In this document: one piece after another, positions 54,733 to 64,000 of the stretch
How positions within the stretch are numbered: position 1 is the first letter of the stretch
Layout of the letters: every line of letters begins with the position of its first letter
Source: Pseudooceanicola algae
GTDB lineage: Bacteria; Pseudomonadota; Alphaproteobacteria; Rhodobacterales; Rhodobacteraceae
DNA: 64,000 bases
Reading direction: 5' to 3'
Assembly: GCF_003590145.2 (NCBI RefSeq)
Contig: NZ_CP060436.1
Span: 2,857,001 to 2,921,000, forward strand
Translations under genes and position numbers: made by a program
Notes under the pieces: model-generated
What the model was told of the DNA's origin: nothing
The model's input: only the letters and a program-made list of their open reading frames with translations
Databases searched by the model: none

Positions 54733-57384
54733 ATGAATACCGCAGCACCGATCACCCCGATGATGGCGCAGTTCCTTGAAATTAAGGAAAAATATCCCCA
54801 TGCGCTGCTGTTCTACCGGATGGGTGATTTCTACGAGATGTTCTTTGACGATGCCGAAGCGGCGGCGGCGGCGCTGGACATCGCGCTGACCAAGCGCGGC
54901 AAGCATCTGGGCGAGGATATCCCGATGTGCGGCGTCCCCGTCCATGCCGCTGAAAACTATCTTCTGACGTTGATCCGCAAAGGGTTCCGGGTCGCGGTAT
55001 GCGAACAAATGGAAGACCCCGCCGAGGCCCGGAAACGCGGGTCGAAATCCGTGGTGAAACGCGACGTCGTGCGGCTGGTGACGCCCGGCACCCTGACCGA
55101 GGACACCCTGCTCGAGGCACGGCGTCACAACTTCCTGTCGGCATACGCCAGCGTACGGGACACGGCGGCGCTGGCCTGGGTAGACATCTCTACCGGGGCC
55201 TTTCACGCCATGCCGCTGCCGGCGGTCAAGCTGGGTCCGGAACTGGCGCGGCTGATGCCGTCCGAGTTGTTGATCAGCGACGCGGACGAAGCGGACCTGC
55301 GCGAATTGGTCGGGGAATTCGGCATCGCACTGACTCCGCTTTCACGTGGATCATTCGACAGCGCAGGGTCGGCGGACCGGCTGCAACGGCTGTTCCGGGT
55401 CGGCACGATGGACAGTTTTGCCGCCTTCACCCGCCCCGAAATGGCCGCCATGGGGGCGCTGGTCGACTACCTGGAGATCACGCAAAAGGGCAAGCTGCCG
55501 CTGCTGCGCGTGCCGCAACGCGAGGCCCTCGACGGCAACGTGCAGATCGACGCGGCCACCCGGCGCAACCTGGAAATCACCCATGCGATGAGCGGCGGGC
55601 GCGCGGGCTCTCTGCTGGCCGCTGTGGATCGCACGGTCACCGCCGCCGGCGCACGCCTGCTGGAACGGCGAATTTCGTCTCCATCTCGCGCGCTGGATCA
55701 AATCCGCGCCCGGCTGGACGCGGTCGACTTCGCCGTGGCCGAAGGACAGCTATCTGCCGATCTGCGCGCGCTGCTGCGCAAGGTGCCGGATCTGGACCGC
55801 GCCCTGTCGCGCCTGTCGCTGGACCGGGGCGGACCCCGCGACCTGGCCGCCATCCGCAATGCGCTGGCCCAGGCCGAGGCGCTGGCGCAACGGGTCGAGG
55901 GCACGCCGCTTCCTGCATTGCTGACCGAGGCCTCCGGGGCCCTGACAGGCCACGACGCCCTTCTGGGTCTTCTGGACGCCGCCCTGGTCGCTGAACCGCC
56001 CCTGCTGGCCCGCGATGGCGGCTTCATCGCACCCGACCATGACGAAGAGTTGGACGAGGTCCGCCGCCTGCGCGACGAAGGTCGGGGCGTCATCGCGGGC
56101 ATGCAGCGCGACTATGCCGAACAGACCGGCATCACGGCGCTGAAGATCAAGCACAACAATGTGCTCGGCTATTTCGTCGAGGTCACCGCCACCCATGCGG
56201 ACAAGATGCTGGCGCCGCCGCATTCCGAGGCCTTCAAGCACCGCCAGACCACCGCCAGTCAGGTGCGCTTTACCACCCCGGAGCTTTCGGAACTGGAAAC
56301 CCGGATCCTGAATGCCGCCGGACAGGCCCAGTCGATCGAGTTGCGCCTGTTCGCTTCCCTCCGCGAGGCCGTGATCGACGCGGCCGCCGCCCTGACCGAC
56401 CTGTCCCGAGCGCTGGCCGAATTCGACCTGGCCGCAGGATTGGCGGACCTTTCACGGGCCGAAAACTGGACCCGCCCCGACGTTGACGACAGCCGCGCGC
56501 TGAAGATCGAGGGCGGGCGGCACCCGGTTGTCGAACAGGCCCTGCGCAAACAAGGCGCGCCCTTCATCGCCAATGACTGCGCGCTGGTGCCGGGCGGCGA
56601 TGCGGCAGCGGTCTGGTTGCTGACGGGTCCGAACATGGCTGGTAAATCGACCTTCCTGCGCCAGAACGCCCTGATCGCCCTGCTGGCGCAGATGGGCAGC
56701 CATGTCCCCGCAGACCGGGCCCATATCGGCCTCGTCAGCCAGATCTTCTCGCGCGTGGGGGCCTCGGATGACCTGGCGCGCGGCCGGTCGACCTTCATGG
56801 TCGAAATGGTGGAAACGGCGGCCATCCTGAATCAGGCCGATGAACGCGCCCTGGTGATCCTGGACGAGATCGGGCGCGGCACTGCCACCTATGACGGGCT
56901 GTCCATCGCCTGGGCGGTTTTGGAACACCTGCACGAGGTGAACCGCGCCCGCGCCCTGTTCGCCACCCACTATCACGAGATGACGGAGCTGGCGAAACGC
57001 CTGTCGGGCGTGGAAAATGCGACCGTCGCGGTACGTGAACACGACGGCGACGTTATTTTCCTGCACGAAGTGCGCATGGGCGCCGCCGACCGCAGCTATG
57101 GCGTGCAGGTCGGGCGCCTGGCCGGCCTGCCCGAGAGCGTCGTCACCCGGGCCCGCGATGTCCTCGCCTCCCTGGAAGAAAACGCGCGCGGCGGAAAGGC
57201 ACCCCGCGCCATCATCGATGATCTGCCGCTCTTCGCCGCTGCCCCGCCGCCACCTGCCCCGACCAAGCTGCCCGAAGGATTACAGGCCATGGCTGCGCTT
57301 ATGGAGACTGTGCATCCCGACGATTTATCCCCGCGCGAGGCGCTCGAGTTGATTTACAAACTGAAAGAGGCGTCCCGCGATTAA
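54733..57384 (+). CDS. mutS: DNA mismatch repair ATPase MutS
   Basis: 883 residues from ATG 54,733 after GAGAGGCCCC. The open frame extends over 3 kb upstream, but only as antisense of maeB and the kinase gene. Mismatch-reading motif [12 protein letters not shown] near 28-39 contains the F-x-E. The ATPase has Walker [14 protein letters not shown], signature [15 protein letters not shown] and Walker [17 protein letters not shown]. The C-terminal tail ends [15 protein letters not shown], as in the dimer/tetramer region. Confidence 0.97.
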   Translation: MNTAAPITPMMAQFLEIKEKYPHALLFYRMGDFYEMFFDDAEAAAAALDIALTKRGKHLGEDIPMCGVPVHAAENYLLTLIRKGFRVAVCEQMEDPAEARKRGSKSVVKRDVVRLVTPGTLTEDTLLEARRHNFLSAYASVRDTAALAWVDISTGAFHAMPLPAVKLGPELARLMPSELLISDADEADLRELVGEFGIALTPLSRGSFDSAGSADRLQRLFRVGTMDSFAAFTRPEMAAMGALVDYLEITQKGKLPLLRVPQREALDGNVQIDAATRRNLEITHAMSGGRAGSLLAAVDRTVTAAGARLLERRISSPSRALDQIRARLDAVDFAVAEGQLSADLRALLRKVPDLDRALSRLSLDRGGPRDLAAIRNALAQAEALAQRVEGTPLPALLTEASGALTGHDALLGLLDAALVAEPPLLARDGGFIAPDHDEELDEVRRLRDEGRGVIAGMQRDYAEQTGITALKIKHNNVLGYFVEVTATHADKMLAPPHSEAFKHRQTTASQVRFTTPELSELETRILNAAGQAQSIELRLFASLREAVIDAAAALTDLSRALAEFDLAAGLADLSRAENWTRPDVDDSRALKIEGGRHPVVEQALRKQGAPFIANDCALVPGGDAAAVWLLTGPNMAGKSTFLRQNALIALLAQMGSHVPADRAHIGLVSQIFSRVGASDDLARGRSTFMVEMVETAAILNQADERALVILDEIGRGTATYDGLSIAWAVLEHLHEVNRARALFATHYHEMTELAKRLSGVENATVAVREHDGDVIFLHEVRMGAADRSYGVQVGRLAGLPESVVTRARDVLASLEENARGGKAPRAIIDDLPLFAAAPPPPAPTKLPEGLQAMAALMETVHPDDLSPREALELIYKLKEASRD

Positions 57385-57410
57385 GCGGAACGCCTCTGGT
57401 GTCTGTTGCT

Positions 57411-57507
57411 GGGGGCTTTGCCCCCGTCTCCGTGTCGGAGACTCCCCCGGAGTATTTTCGGCCAGATGATGAAGAGCCTGGCTCTTTCATCTGGCAAGAA
57501 ATACTCT
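57411..57507. repeat. Double palindromic element (copy B) between convergent mutS and grpE
   Basis: First GGGGGCTTTGCCCCC, the hairpin GTCTCCGTGTCGGAGAC, then CCCCCGGAGTATTTTCGG, the same order as copies at 29,901 and 51,380. It runs on into the large inverted repeat CCAGATGATGAAGAGCC / GGCTCTTTCATCTGG (57,462-57,494), with GAGTATTT and AAATACTC outside. So two half-elements face each other. Probably works as a bidirectional terminator. Confidence 0.75.
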
Positions 57508-57526
57508 CGCCGAAGGCCTCCCGGCG

Positions 57527-58084
57527 TCAGCCGGGATTGGAGCTAACGCCGACCTGGGCCGGTCGCAGAAGGCGGTCGTGCAGCATGAAGCCTTCTGCCG
57601 AGACCTGGATGATCTCGCCGGCCTTGGTGCCGGGCAGCGGGGCTTCGAACATGGCCTCGTGGTGGTTCGGGTCGAACTTTTCGCCGACAGCCGGCGTAAT
57701 CGTCACGATGCCGTGTTTGCGGAAGACGTTGACCAGTTCGCGCATGGTCAGCTCGATGCCTTCCAGCAGGGCCGCGTTTTCTTCGGTCTTCTCGCCCATG
57801 GCTTCGAGCGCGCGCTTCATGTTGTCGTAGACCGGCAGCATGTCGCGGGACAGCTTGGAGCCGCCATATTGCTCGGCTTCCCTGCGTTGCTTTTCAGCCC
57901 GCTTGCGGGCGTTTTCCGCATCGGCCAGCACGCGCATGAACTTGTCGCGGAAGGCATCCCGTTCAGCGATCACCGCGTCAAGCTCGGCCGCCTCGCCGTC
58001 GATCTCTTCTTCTTCCGCAGCATAGGCTTCTGCCTCTGCCGCTTCGAGATCGTCCAGAAAGTCTTCGTCCTTCGGCTCTGCCAT
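57527..58084 (-). CDS. grpE: Nucleotide exchange factor GrpE
   Basis: 185 residues. Releases ADP from DnaK. Acidic N-terminus, a long coiled coil about 35-75 (DKFMRVLADAENARKRAEKQ), LPVYDNMKRALEAMG, then the beta domain with GVEKFDPNHHEAMFE-type sequence (VGEKFDPNHHEAMFEAP) and GFMLHDRLLRPAQVGV. It follows hrcA by 19 nt. Confidence 0.96.
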   Translation of the reverse strand: MAEPKDEDFLDDLEAAEAEAYAAEEEEIDGEAAELDAVIAERDAFRDKFMRVLADAENARKRAEKQRREAEQYGGSKLSRDMLPVYDNMKRALEAMGEKTEENAALLEGIELTMRELVNVFRKHGIVTITPAVGEKFDPNHHEAMFEAPLPGTKAGEIIQVSAEGFMLHDRLLRPAQVGVSSNPG

Positions 58085-58103
58085 TCTTCACCTCTTTCGT
58101 CGG

Positions 58104-59159
58104 TCACGCGCGGTCGGAGATCATCCGTCCGACCAGCTGTGCCGTGTAATCCACGATCGGAACGATCCGTCCGTAATTGAGCCGTGTGGGCCCGATCACG
58201 CCGACCGCACCGATGATCTTTCGATCCGCGTTCATATAGGGAGACACCACCAGAGAGGAACCGGAAAGTGAGAAAAGTTTGTTCTCTGAACCGATAAAAA
58301 TGCGCACACCGTCGCCATCCTCGGTCAGTTCGAGGAATTCAGCGATGTCCCGCTTGCGTTCCAGGTCATCGAACAGGATGCGGATGCGATCAAGGTCTTC
58401 CTGTTCGCCTTCCAGCAGATTCGCCCGACCGCGTACGATCAGCCGCTCCTCATGCACGCCCTCGCCTTCCCAGACCGCCAGGCCGCTGTCGACCAACGCC
58501 CGCGCCAGCCCGTCGATCTGCTGCTTTCGGGTGTCGATTTCCTGCGCGACGACGCCCTTGATGTCCGAAAGCGTGCGCCCCTCCAGCGCCGCGTTCAGGA
58601 AATTCGCGGCCTCGCGCATCGAACTGGGGGTTTGCCCCGGCGGCGGCGTGAAAAGCCGATTTTCCACGTGACCATCAGCAAAGACCAGCACCACCAGGGC
58701 GCGATCATGGCCCAGGGAAACGAATTCTATGTGCTTGATCGGTGCCTCGTGCTTGGGCGCCAGCACCAGAGACGCGCCCCGTGTGGCAAAGCTGAGCGCG
58801 GATCCGATCCGGTCCAGCATCGCCCCCACATCGCCGCCGTTGCCGACCGTTGCGTCGATCTTTTCGCGGTCCGACATGTCCAGATCACCCACCTCGAGCA
58901 GACCATCGACGAACATCCGCAGGCCGGACTGGGTCGGCACCCGCCCGGCGCTGATATGGGGACTGTCTAGCAAGCCGAGGTATTCCAGATCCTGCATCAC
59001 GTTGCGGATCGTGGCCGCCGAGACCTTTTCGCTCATCATCCGGGTCAGGGTGCGGGATCCAACGGGCTCTCCGTTCGCCAGATAGCCTTCGACAACCCGC
59101 CGAAACACCTCGCGCGAGCGGTCATTCATCTCATCAAGGATCGAATTTTTTGCTACCAT
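58104..59159 (-). CDS. hrcA: Heat-inducible transcription repressor HrcA
   Basis: 351 residues from ATG 59,159, shortly after the predicted promoter; an ATG ten codons later is possible. Represses chaperone genes by binding CIRCE. The N-terminal winged helix shows [26 protein letters not shown] and [19 protein letters not shown]; the end has [19 protein letters not shown]. No CIRCE (TTAGCACTC-N9-GAGTGCTAA) lies upstream, so self-regulation is not evident here. Confidence 0.95.
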   Translation of the reverse strand: MVAKNSILDEMNDRSREVFRRVVEGYLANGEPVGSRTLTRMMSEKVSAATIRNVMQDLEYLGLLDSPHISAGRVPTQSGLRMFVDGLLEVGDLDMSDREKIDATVGNGGDVGAMLDRIGSALSFATRGASLVLAPKHEAPIKHIEFVSLGHDRALVVLVFADGHVENRLFTPPPGQTPSSMREAANFLNAALEGRTLSDIKGVVAQEIDTRKQQIDGLARALVDSGLAVWEGEGVHEERLIVRGRANLLEGEQEDLDRIRILFDDLERKRDIAEFLELTEDGDGVRIFIGSENKLFSLSGSSLVVSPYMNADRKIIGAVGVIGPTRLNYGRIVPIVDYTAQLVGRMISDRA

Positions 59160-59183
59160 TACCTCAACCACTACCGGAGGGTC

Positions 59184-59211
59184 ATTAAAGAGCACCCGGT
59201 ACAAAGGTCAA
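59184..59211 (-). promoter_or_regulatory. Sigma70-type promoter of hrcA-grpE
   Basis: On the minus strand: TTGACC, 16-bp spacer, TTTAAT. The -10 ends 24 nt before the hrcA ATG, giving a very short leader. Confidence 0.55.
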
Positions 59212-59271
59212 CGGGGCTTGCCTTCCAAGGGTCCCCGCGCCTATCAGGGACCGCAAATTCAGGGAGGCACC

Positions 59272-59988
59272 ATGCGACCGTCTGGTAGAGATTTAAGCGA
59301 AATGCGTCAGGTTTCAATCGAGATCGACGTGACGAAACATGCGGAAGGCTCCTGCCTGATCAAGGTTGGCGATACCCATGTGCTGTGCACCGCGACGCTG
59401 GAAGCCCGCGTGCCGCCCTTCATCAAGGGGTCCGGCCTGGGCTGGGTCACGGCAGAATACGGCATGCTGCCCCGGTCAACCACGTCGCGGATGCGGCGCG
59501 AGGCTGCTGCGGGCAAGCAAGGCGGAAGAACCGTTGAAATTCAAAGACTTATCGGAAGATCCCTGCGCGCTGGCGTGGATCGCGTTGCCCTTGGGGAACG
59601 CCAGATCACGATCGATTGCGATGTGTTGCAGGCCGATGGCGGGACGCGCTGCGCCTCGATCACCGGGGGCTGGGTTGCCCTGCGCCTAGCGGTCAACAAG
59701 CTGATGAAGGCCGGCGATGTGATCTCTGATCCGCTGGTCGACCCGGTGGCGGCCGTGTCTTGCGGGATCTATGCGGGGCAGCCGGTGCTGGACCTCGACT
59801 ACCCCGAGGACAGCGAAGCCGGCGTTGACGGAAACTTTGTCATGACCGGCACCGGCAAGCTGATCGAAGTGCAGATGTCCGCCGAAGGGTCTGTCTTTTC
59901 CCGCGATCAGATGAACCAGTTGATGGATCTGGCCGAAAAAGGCGTAGCAGAACTCGCCGCCCTGCAGAAAGAGGCCACCGGTGCGTAA
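59272..59988 (+). CDS. rph: Ribonuclease PH
   Basis: 238 residues from ATG 59,272 after AGGGAGGCACC. Phosphate-dependent trimming of tRNA 3' ends. Landmarks: [54 protein letters not shown], and [18 protein letters not shown]. rdgB starts before its stop (GTG at 59,981). Confidence 0.97.
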   Translation: MRPSGRDLSEMRQVSIEIDVTKHAEGSCLIKVGDTHVLCTATLEARVPPFIKGSGLGWVTAEYGMLPRSTTSRMRREAAAGKQGGRTVEIQRLIGRSLRAGVDRVALGERQITIDCDVLQADGGTRCASITGGWVALRLAVNKLMKAGDVISDPLVDPVAAVSCGIYAGQPVLDLDYPEDSEAGVDGNFVMTGTGKLIEVQMSAEGSVFSRDQMNQLMDLAEKGVAELAALQKEATGA

Positions 59989-60586
59989 GTTCGACGGCGA
60001 AACGCTGGTCCTCGCCAGCCATAACAAGGGCAAGCTGCGCGAAATCGCGGAGCTTCTCGCCCCCTATGGCATCAAGGTCAGCTCTGCCGCCGATCATGGG
60101 CTGGAAGAGCCGGTCGAAGATCAGGATACCTTCATCGGCAATGCCCGTATCAAGGCGCATTACGCCGCCAAGGCCACCGGCCTGCCCGCCCTGTCCGATG
60201 ACAGCGGAATCTCGGTCGACGCGCTGGACGGTGCCCCTGGTGTCTATACCGCCGATTGGGCCGAAACACCGACGGGGCGCGACTTCCCCATGGCGATGCG
60301 AAAGACCTGGGATGCGCTGGAGGCCAAATCTGCACCCTCCCCGCGTCGCGCGGCCTTTAACTGCACCTTCTGTCTGGCCTGGCCGGATGGGCATGACGAA
60401 TTGTTCGTCGGCAAGGTCGATGGTCAGGTCGTGTGGCCCATGCGCGGCACCGATGGGCACGGCTATGACCCCATCTTCATGCCCGACGGTTACGACATCA
60501 CCTTCGGGGAAATGGATGGCGCCGAAAAGAACCGGATCTCGCACCGGGCAGATGCGTTCGCAAAGCTGAAGGCCTGCTTTGAGTGA
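59981..60586 (+). CDS. rdgB: XTP/dITP diphosphatase (RdgB/HAM1)
   Basis: 201 residues, GTG start overlapping rph by 8 nt. Removes ITP, XTP and dITP from the nucleotide pool. Landmarks: [37 protein letters not shown] and [20 protein letters not shown], ending with [14 protein letters not shown]. Confidence 0.96.
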   Translation: MRKFDGETLVLASHNKGKLREIAELLAPYGIKVSSAADHGLEEPVEDQDTFIGNARIKAHYAAKATGLPALSDDSGISVDALDGAPGVYTADWAETPTGRDFPMAMRKTWDALEAKSAPSPRRAAFNCTFCLAWPDGHDELFVGKVDGQVVWPMRGTDGHGYDPIFMPDGYDITFGEMDGAEKNRISHRADAFAKLKACFE

Positions 60587-61751
60587 CAGCCAGGCCCCTG
60601 ACGACTGGCAGAACGCAGGCTTTGGCATCTATGTCCATTGGCCCTTCTGCCAGTCGAAATGCCCCTATTGCGATTTCAATTCCCACGTAACATCCAATGT
60701 CGATCAGACCCGATGGGCGGCAGCACTGGTCAGTGAACTGGAACGTTACGCTGCCCTGACACCCGGTCGTGTCGTTGGATCCGTGTTCTTCGGCGGCGGC
60801 ACCCCCAGCCTGATGGAGCCCACAACAGTCGAGGCAGTTCTGAACGCCATTCGCCGTCTCTGGCCCCAGGCCAATGAGGTCGAAGTCACCCTGGAGGCCA
60901 ATCCCGGCTCTATCGAAGCGGACCGGTTTCGCGGGTATGCCGCCGCCGGGGTAAACCGCGTCTCCATGGGCTTTCAGGCCATGAATGACCGCGATCTGGC
61001 CCGACTGGGGCGGATGCACACGGTCAACGAAGCCCTCGCTGCTTTTGACATCGCCAGACGCCAGTTCGAGCGTGTCAGTTTCGATCTGATCTATGCCCGT
61101 CAGGACCAGACCCCAAGTGATTGGGAAGCAGAGCTTCGCCGCGCCCTCGACCTGTCGATCGATCACCTTTCCCTATACCAGTTGACGGTTGAAGACGGCA
61201 CCGCCTTCGCGGATCGTTATCGACGCGGTGGGCTGAAAGGCATGCCAAATCAAGATCTTGCGGCCGATATGTATGAGCTGACCCAACAAGTGACGGCTGA
61301 CTTCGGTTATGAAGGTTACGAGGTCTCGAACCACGCCCGCGACGGGGCGCGCAGCCGCCACAACGTGCTTTATTGGCGGTACGGCGATTACATTAGCGTC
61401 GGCCCGGGCGCCCATGGCCGCGTTACCCTGGACGGTCACCGCCACGCCACCGAAGCCTACCGGATGCCTGGCGACTGGATTGCACGCGCCGAGGCCGGAA
61501 ATGCGGACAAATTGCGCGACCCATTGACGGGGACCGAGCAAGCGCAGGAATATCTGCTGATGGGTCTGCGATTGCGCGAGGGAATCAGCCTTTCGCGCTA
61601 CCAGACCCTGAACGGCTCAGCCCTTTGCCAGGCCGGTCTTGATGACATGATTGGGATGGGGTTTGTGAGCAGGAACAATGACATACTTGCCACCACCGAT
61701 AGTGGCCGGCTGGTTCTGAATGCGGTTCTCGACAAACTTTTGGCGGATTGA
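60579..61751 (+). CDS. hemW: Radical SAM haem chaperone HemW (coproporphyrinogen III oxidase-like)
   Basis: 390 residues; TTG start overlaps rdgB by 8 nt. The radical SAM cysteines are FCQSKCPYCDFNSH (CxxxCxxC). SVFFGGGTPSLM, NRVSMGFQAMNDRDLARLGR and VGPGAHGRV are typical. HemW proteins deliver haem rather than oxidise coproporphyrinogen; the missing HemN-specific N-terminal residues fit this. Ends in TGATG with the next gene. Confidence 0.94.
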   Translation: MSDSQAPDDWQNAGFGIYVHWPFCQSKCPYCDFNSHVTSNVDQTRWAAALVSELERYAALTPGRVVGSVFFGGGTPSLMEPTTVEAVLNAIRRLWPQANEVEVTLEANPGSIEADRFRGYAAAGVNRVSMGFQAMNDRDLARLGRMHTVNEALAAFDIARRQFERVSFDLIYARQDQTPSDWEAELRRALDLSIDHLSLYQLTVEDGTAFADRYRRGGLKGMPNQDLAADMYELTQQVTADFGYEGYEVSNHARDGARSRHNVLYWRYGDYISVGPGAHGRVTLDGHRHATEAYRMPGDWIARAEAGNADKLRDPLTGTEQAQEYLLMGLRLREGISLSRYQTLNGSALCQAGLDDMIGMGFVSRNNDILATTDSGRLVLNAVLDKLLAD

Positions 61752-62110
61752 TGCGGTTAATCTGGCTGACGTTCGGGTGCCTGAGCGTGGCTTTGGGCGT
61801 TGTTGGCGTAGCGCTTCCGCTGCTGCCAACCGTACCCTTCATGCTGTTGGCCGCCTTTTGCTTTGCCCGGTCGTCAGAGCGCATGCATACTTGGCTGGTC
61901 ACCCATCCGCGCTTCGGTCCCGCAATCCGCGATTGGCAGGAAAACGGAGCCATTTCGCTGCGCGCAAAACGGCTGTCCACGGTGATGATCGCGGGGGTCT
62001 ACATGGTCTCGTTAATCATGGGCCTGAGGCCGATACTCTTGTTGATCCAGGGCGTAACACTGGCCCTTGTTCTGCTGTTTCTATGGACCCGGCCTAGCGG
62101 ACCCCGCTAA
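61751..62110 (+). CDS. DUF454 (YbaN-like) small membrane protein
   Basis: 119 residues; ATG overlaps the hemW stop (TGATG). Hydrophobic N-terminal region LGVVGVALPLLPTVPFMLLA with the family LPLLPTVPF signature, FCFARSSERMHTWLVTHP, and two further hydrophobic stretches at the C-terminus. Inner-membrane protein, function unknown. Its end overlaps parB by 17 nt, tail to tail. Confidence 0.9.
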   Translation: MRLIWLTFGCLSVALGVVGVALPLLPTVPFMLLAAFCFARSSERMHTWLVTHPRFGPAIRDWQENGAISLRAKRLSTVMIAGVYMVSLIMGLRPILLLIQGVTLALVLLFLWTRPSGPR

Positions 62111-62993
62111 GGATCTGACACAATTCGTCTAGATTTTCCAAGGACTTGTAACTAATCGTAAGACGACCAGCTTCCTGACCCGGCGAATGCTCGATCTCGA
62201 CATTCATACCAATCGCCGCCGAAAGATCCGCTTCCAACGCACGGGTGTCCGCATCCTTGTCGCCCGTAGGCTGGGATCGTACACGGGGCGCCTTGGGGGC
62301 CGAGTCCTGTTTTTTGAGCATCTGTTCGGTTGCCCGGACCGACAGACCTTCGGCAACGACCTTGCGCGCCATGCCCACAGGATCGTCTGAAGTAATCAGC
62401 GCCCGCGCATGGCCGGCGGAAAGATCGCCATCCTGGACCATCCCACGCACTTCGTCCGGCAGTTGCAGAAGACGCATCAAGTTGGCGATATGGCTCCGGC
62501 TCTTGCCCAACACCTGCGCCAAACGCTCCTGTGTATGACCGAATTTTTCCATCAATTGCCGAAAACCAGCCGCTTCTTCGATCGGATTGAGGTCGGCGCG
62601 CTGAATATTCTCGATAATCGCGACTTCCAGGACCTCTGTGTCGTCGAAGTCGCGTACAATTACCGGCAATTCGTGAAGTTGCGCCATCTGAGAGGCCCGC
62701 CACCGGCGCTCCCCTGCCACAATTTCATAGGCTTCAGGATGTCCGCGTTTTGGACGCACAATCAAGGGTTGAATAACGCCCTTTTCGCGGATCGACGCGG
62801 CCAGTTCTTCGAGCTGCGGCATCGTAAATGTGCGGCGTGGCTGGTCGGGATTGGGCGAAACGCTTTCGATCGGCACCATCATATCCGGCCGACGCGCGCC
62901 TGAACCGCCCTTGGCCCCCTCTTCAGAGGACACATCAGCCATCAACGCCGAAAGACCGCGTCCAAGGCCGCGCGGCTTTTTCTTCTTGTCCAT
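62094..62993 (-). CDS. parB: Chromosome partitioning protein ParB
   Basis: 299 residues from ATG 62,993 (DKKKKPRGLGRGLSALMAD); an ATG 12 codons earlier, inside parA, is the alternative. CTP-dependent clamp loaded at parS. The N-terminal box contains VRPKRGHPEAYEIVAGERRW; ENIQRADLNPIEEA and the helix-turn-helix THERLAQVLGKSRSHIANLMR-like segment (TQERLAQVLGKSRSHIANL) follow. No full parS palindrome was seen in the window. Confidence 0.95.
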   Translation of the reverse strand: MDKKKKPRGLGRGLSALMADVSSEEGAKGGSGARRPDMMVPIESVSPNPDQPRRTFTMPQLEELAASIREKGVIQPLIVRPKRGHPEAYEIVAGERRWRASQMAQLHELPVIVRDFDDTEVLEVAIIENIQRADLNPIEEAAGFRQLMEKFGHTQERLAQVLGKSRSHIANLMRLLQLPDEVRGMVQDGDLSAGHARALITSDDPVGMARKVVAEGLSVRATEQMLKKQDSAPKAPRVRSQPTGDKDADTRALEADLSAAIGMNVEIEHSPGQEAGRLTISYKSLENLDELCQILSGVR

Positions 62994-63009
62994 CGGGGTA
63001 TCTTCGGTC

Positions 63010-63819
63010 TCAGGCAATTGCGGGCTCATTCTTTTTCAAAACCTCTTCTGCGAGGGCACGGTAGGCCATTGCCCCCTTCGATGTCGGGTCAAAATTCAGC
63101 ACCGGCATCGCAAAGGACGGCGCCTCGCTTACCCGGACGTTACGCGGCACGATGGTGTGGAAAACCATGTCACCAAGATAGTCCCGCGCGTCCTGCTCCA
63201 CCTGCTGACTTAGATTATTGCGCGTGTCGAACATCGTCAGCACGATTCCTTCAATGCGCAGCTTGTCGTTGGCCGTCTGACGGACCTCTCGGATGGTCAT
63301 CATCAGTTGAGACAACCCTTCCAACGCAAAAAATTCGCTCTGCAGAGGGACCAGAACAGAATGCGCCGCCACCATTGCGTTGACAGTCAACAAACTGAGG
63401 GAAGGAGGGCAGTCAATAAGTACGAAATCAAAGCCAAAATCAGCCATTTGCGGTGACCGCAACTTGTCCCGCAACATCTGGACACGGTTCCCATTGGAAA
63501 CAAGCTCAAGATCCGCCGAAGCAAGGTCGACATTGGCCGGCACTATGTGCAAATTTGAGATGGAAGTTGGCTGAATAACGTCGTCCAACTCGACGTCGTC
63601 GAGGATCAGATCATAGGTCGTAACTTTTCGGTCTTCATTCGCAATCCCCAGACCAGTTGAGGCATTTCCCTGTGGATCGAGATCGACCACGAGAACCTTA
63701 CGTCCCTGCTCTACCAATGCTGCGCCAAGATTGATCGCCGTCGTGGTCTTGCCCACCCCACCCTTCTGGTTGGCAACCGCAATGATCCGCGGCACTAGAC
63801 TGGAGTCTGGATTATACAC
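63010..63819 (-). CDS. parA: Chromosome partitioning ATPase ParA
   Basis: 269 residues; GTG start at 63,819 after AAAGGAATCGTCC. Deviant Walker A AVANQKGGVGKTTTAINL near 14-31, VVDLDPQGNASTGLG, and FVLIDCPPSLSLLTVNAM. Works with ParB to move the origin region. Its start overlaps the end of rsmG by 8 nt. Confidence 0.97.
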   Translation of the reverse strand: MYNPDSSLVPRIIAVANQKGGVGKTTTAINLGAALVEQGRKVLVVDLDPQGNASTGLGIANEDRKVTTYDLILDDVELDDVIQPTSISNLHIVPANVDLASADLELVSNGNRVQMLRDKLRSPQMADFGFDFVLIDCPPSLSLLTVNAMVAAHSVLVPLQSEFFALEGLSQLMMTIREVRQTANDKLRIEGIVLTMFDTRNNLSQQVEQDARDYLGDMVFHTIVPRNVRVSEAPSFAMPVLNFDPTSKGAMAYRALAEEVLKKNEPAIA

Positions 63820-64000
63820 GGACGATTCCTTTGATTTTCAGGATCACGGCTTGTTCATCAGTTCTACTCGCCAAGCTCGTCCAGTTAAAGTGCCAATGGC
63901 GTTCTGCCTCTTCAACTTCCGCCTTCCAGCGGGCCCCCTTGGGGAAAACGGCCATCCCATCAGCAGAGAGATGCCGAGAGGCGAAATCGAGAAGCTCTGT
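63812..64000 (-). CDS. rsmG: 16S rRNA (guanine527-N7)-methyltransferase RsmG, C-terminal end
   Basis: The last 62 codons are visible, running off the window edge. The sequence starts TELLDFASRHLSADG, continues MAVFPKGARWKAEVEEAERHW and ends SRTDEQAVILKIKGIVRV. FPKG and the W-x-F...SRTD...ILKIK ending match the RsmG C-terminus. Its order before parA-parB is the usual one near alphaproteobacterial origins. It overlaps parA by 8 nt. Confidence 0.9.
   Translation of the reverse strand, partial: TELLDFASRHLSADGMAVFPKGARWKAEVEEAERHWHFNWTSLASRTDEQAVILKIKGIVRV

Noticed and set aside
51451-57384. One open frame of 1977 codons on the plus strand
   Set aside because: Only the part from 54,733 is MutS; upstream is antisense to maeB and the kinase gene, left open by high GC.
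59160-59271. CIRCE operator expected before hrcA
   Set aside because: No TTAGCACTC-N9-GAGTGCTAA or near match on either strand; only a sigma70-type promoter is visible.

Overview
The window is chromosomal DNA from an alphaproteobacterium, most likely a member of the Rhodobacteraceae (Roseobacter group). The evidence is the high-GC sequence, the order rsmG-parA-parB and hrcA-grpE next to rph-rdgB-hemW, the rimP-nusA-ylxR/L7Ae-infB operon, and short palindromic intergenic elements (GGGGCTxTGCCCC, a small hairpin, then CCCCCGGAxTATTT) of a kind I associate with this family. Most of the window (about 18.3-64 kb) is ordinary housekeeping genome. No rRNA, tRNA or CRISPR array was seen.

The exceptional region is 1,221-18,291, a complete Tn7-like transposon of 17,071 bp. 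Its ends can be placed to the base. Both begin TGTA, both carry GAG-N-TTTTCCC at the same distance from the tip, and they are flanked by the 5-bp direct repeat ACGTC (1,216-1,220 and 18,292-18,296). Repeated 14-bp boxes resembling TnsB sites lie inside both ends (three left, two right). The element carries a tnsA-tnsB-tnsC-tniQ operon (minus strand, TGATG overlaps at two junctions) that points outward toward the left end. The right end lies just past the secA stop codon, so the 3' end of secA looks like the attachment site. A hairpin that probably terminated secA now lies 17 kb away, beyond the left end.

The cargo is mainly one minus-strand operon of six genes joined by ATGA overlaps or a 2-nt gap: a type III-like restriction helicase-nuclease (BPTD_3080-like), a free-standing DUF4268-like domain, a PD-(D/E)XK-like nuclease ending in the same domain, a large beta-class DNA methyltransferase with an AT-rich segment where the recognition domain should lie, a 71-residue protein, and a UvrD-type helicase fused to an N-terminal RelE-like domain. 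It looks like an extended restriction-modification or anti-phage system. A 170-residue orphan lies between the transposition and defence modules.

Right of the element: secA with a good promoter; divergent ppiC-type isomerase, argJ and mutT; a 46-residue microprotein; the rimP-nusA-ylxR-infB operon; pip and ubiG; a CaCA-type exchanger; marR; a nitrilase-family amidase, grx and comF; a NDUFAF5-like methyltransferase and hemH; and an envelope group of a 60-residue membrane protein, two YkuD L,D-transpeptidases and a CAP lipoprotein. Next come a TrmA/RlmD-type RNA methyltransferase, an ABC exporter, cca, two Nudix genes and hslO; a REC-PP2C phosphatase with a nearby Hpt protein; ilvA, argG, an SCP2 protein, a ribokinase-like kinase, maeB and mutS; then grpE, hrcA, rph, rdgB, hemW, a DUF454 protein, parB, parA and the 3' end of rsmG. 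Many neighbouring genes overlap by 4-17 nt.
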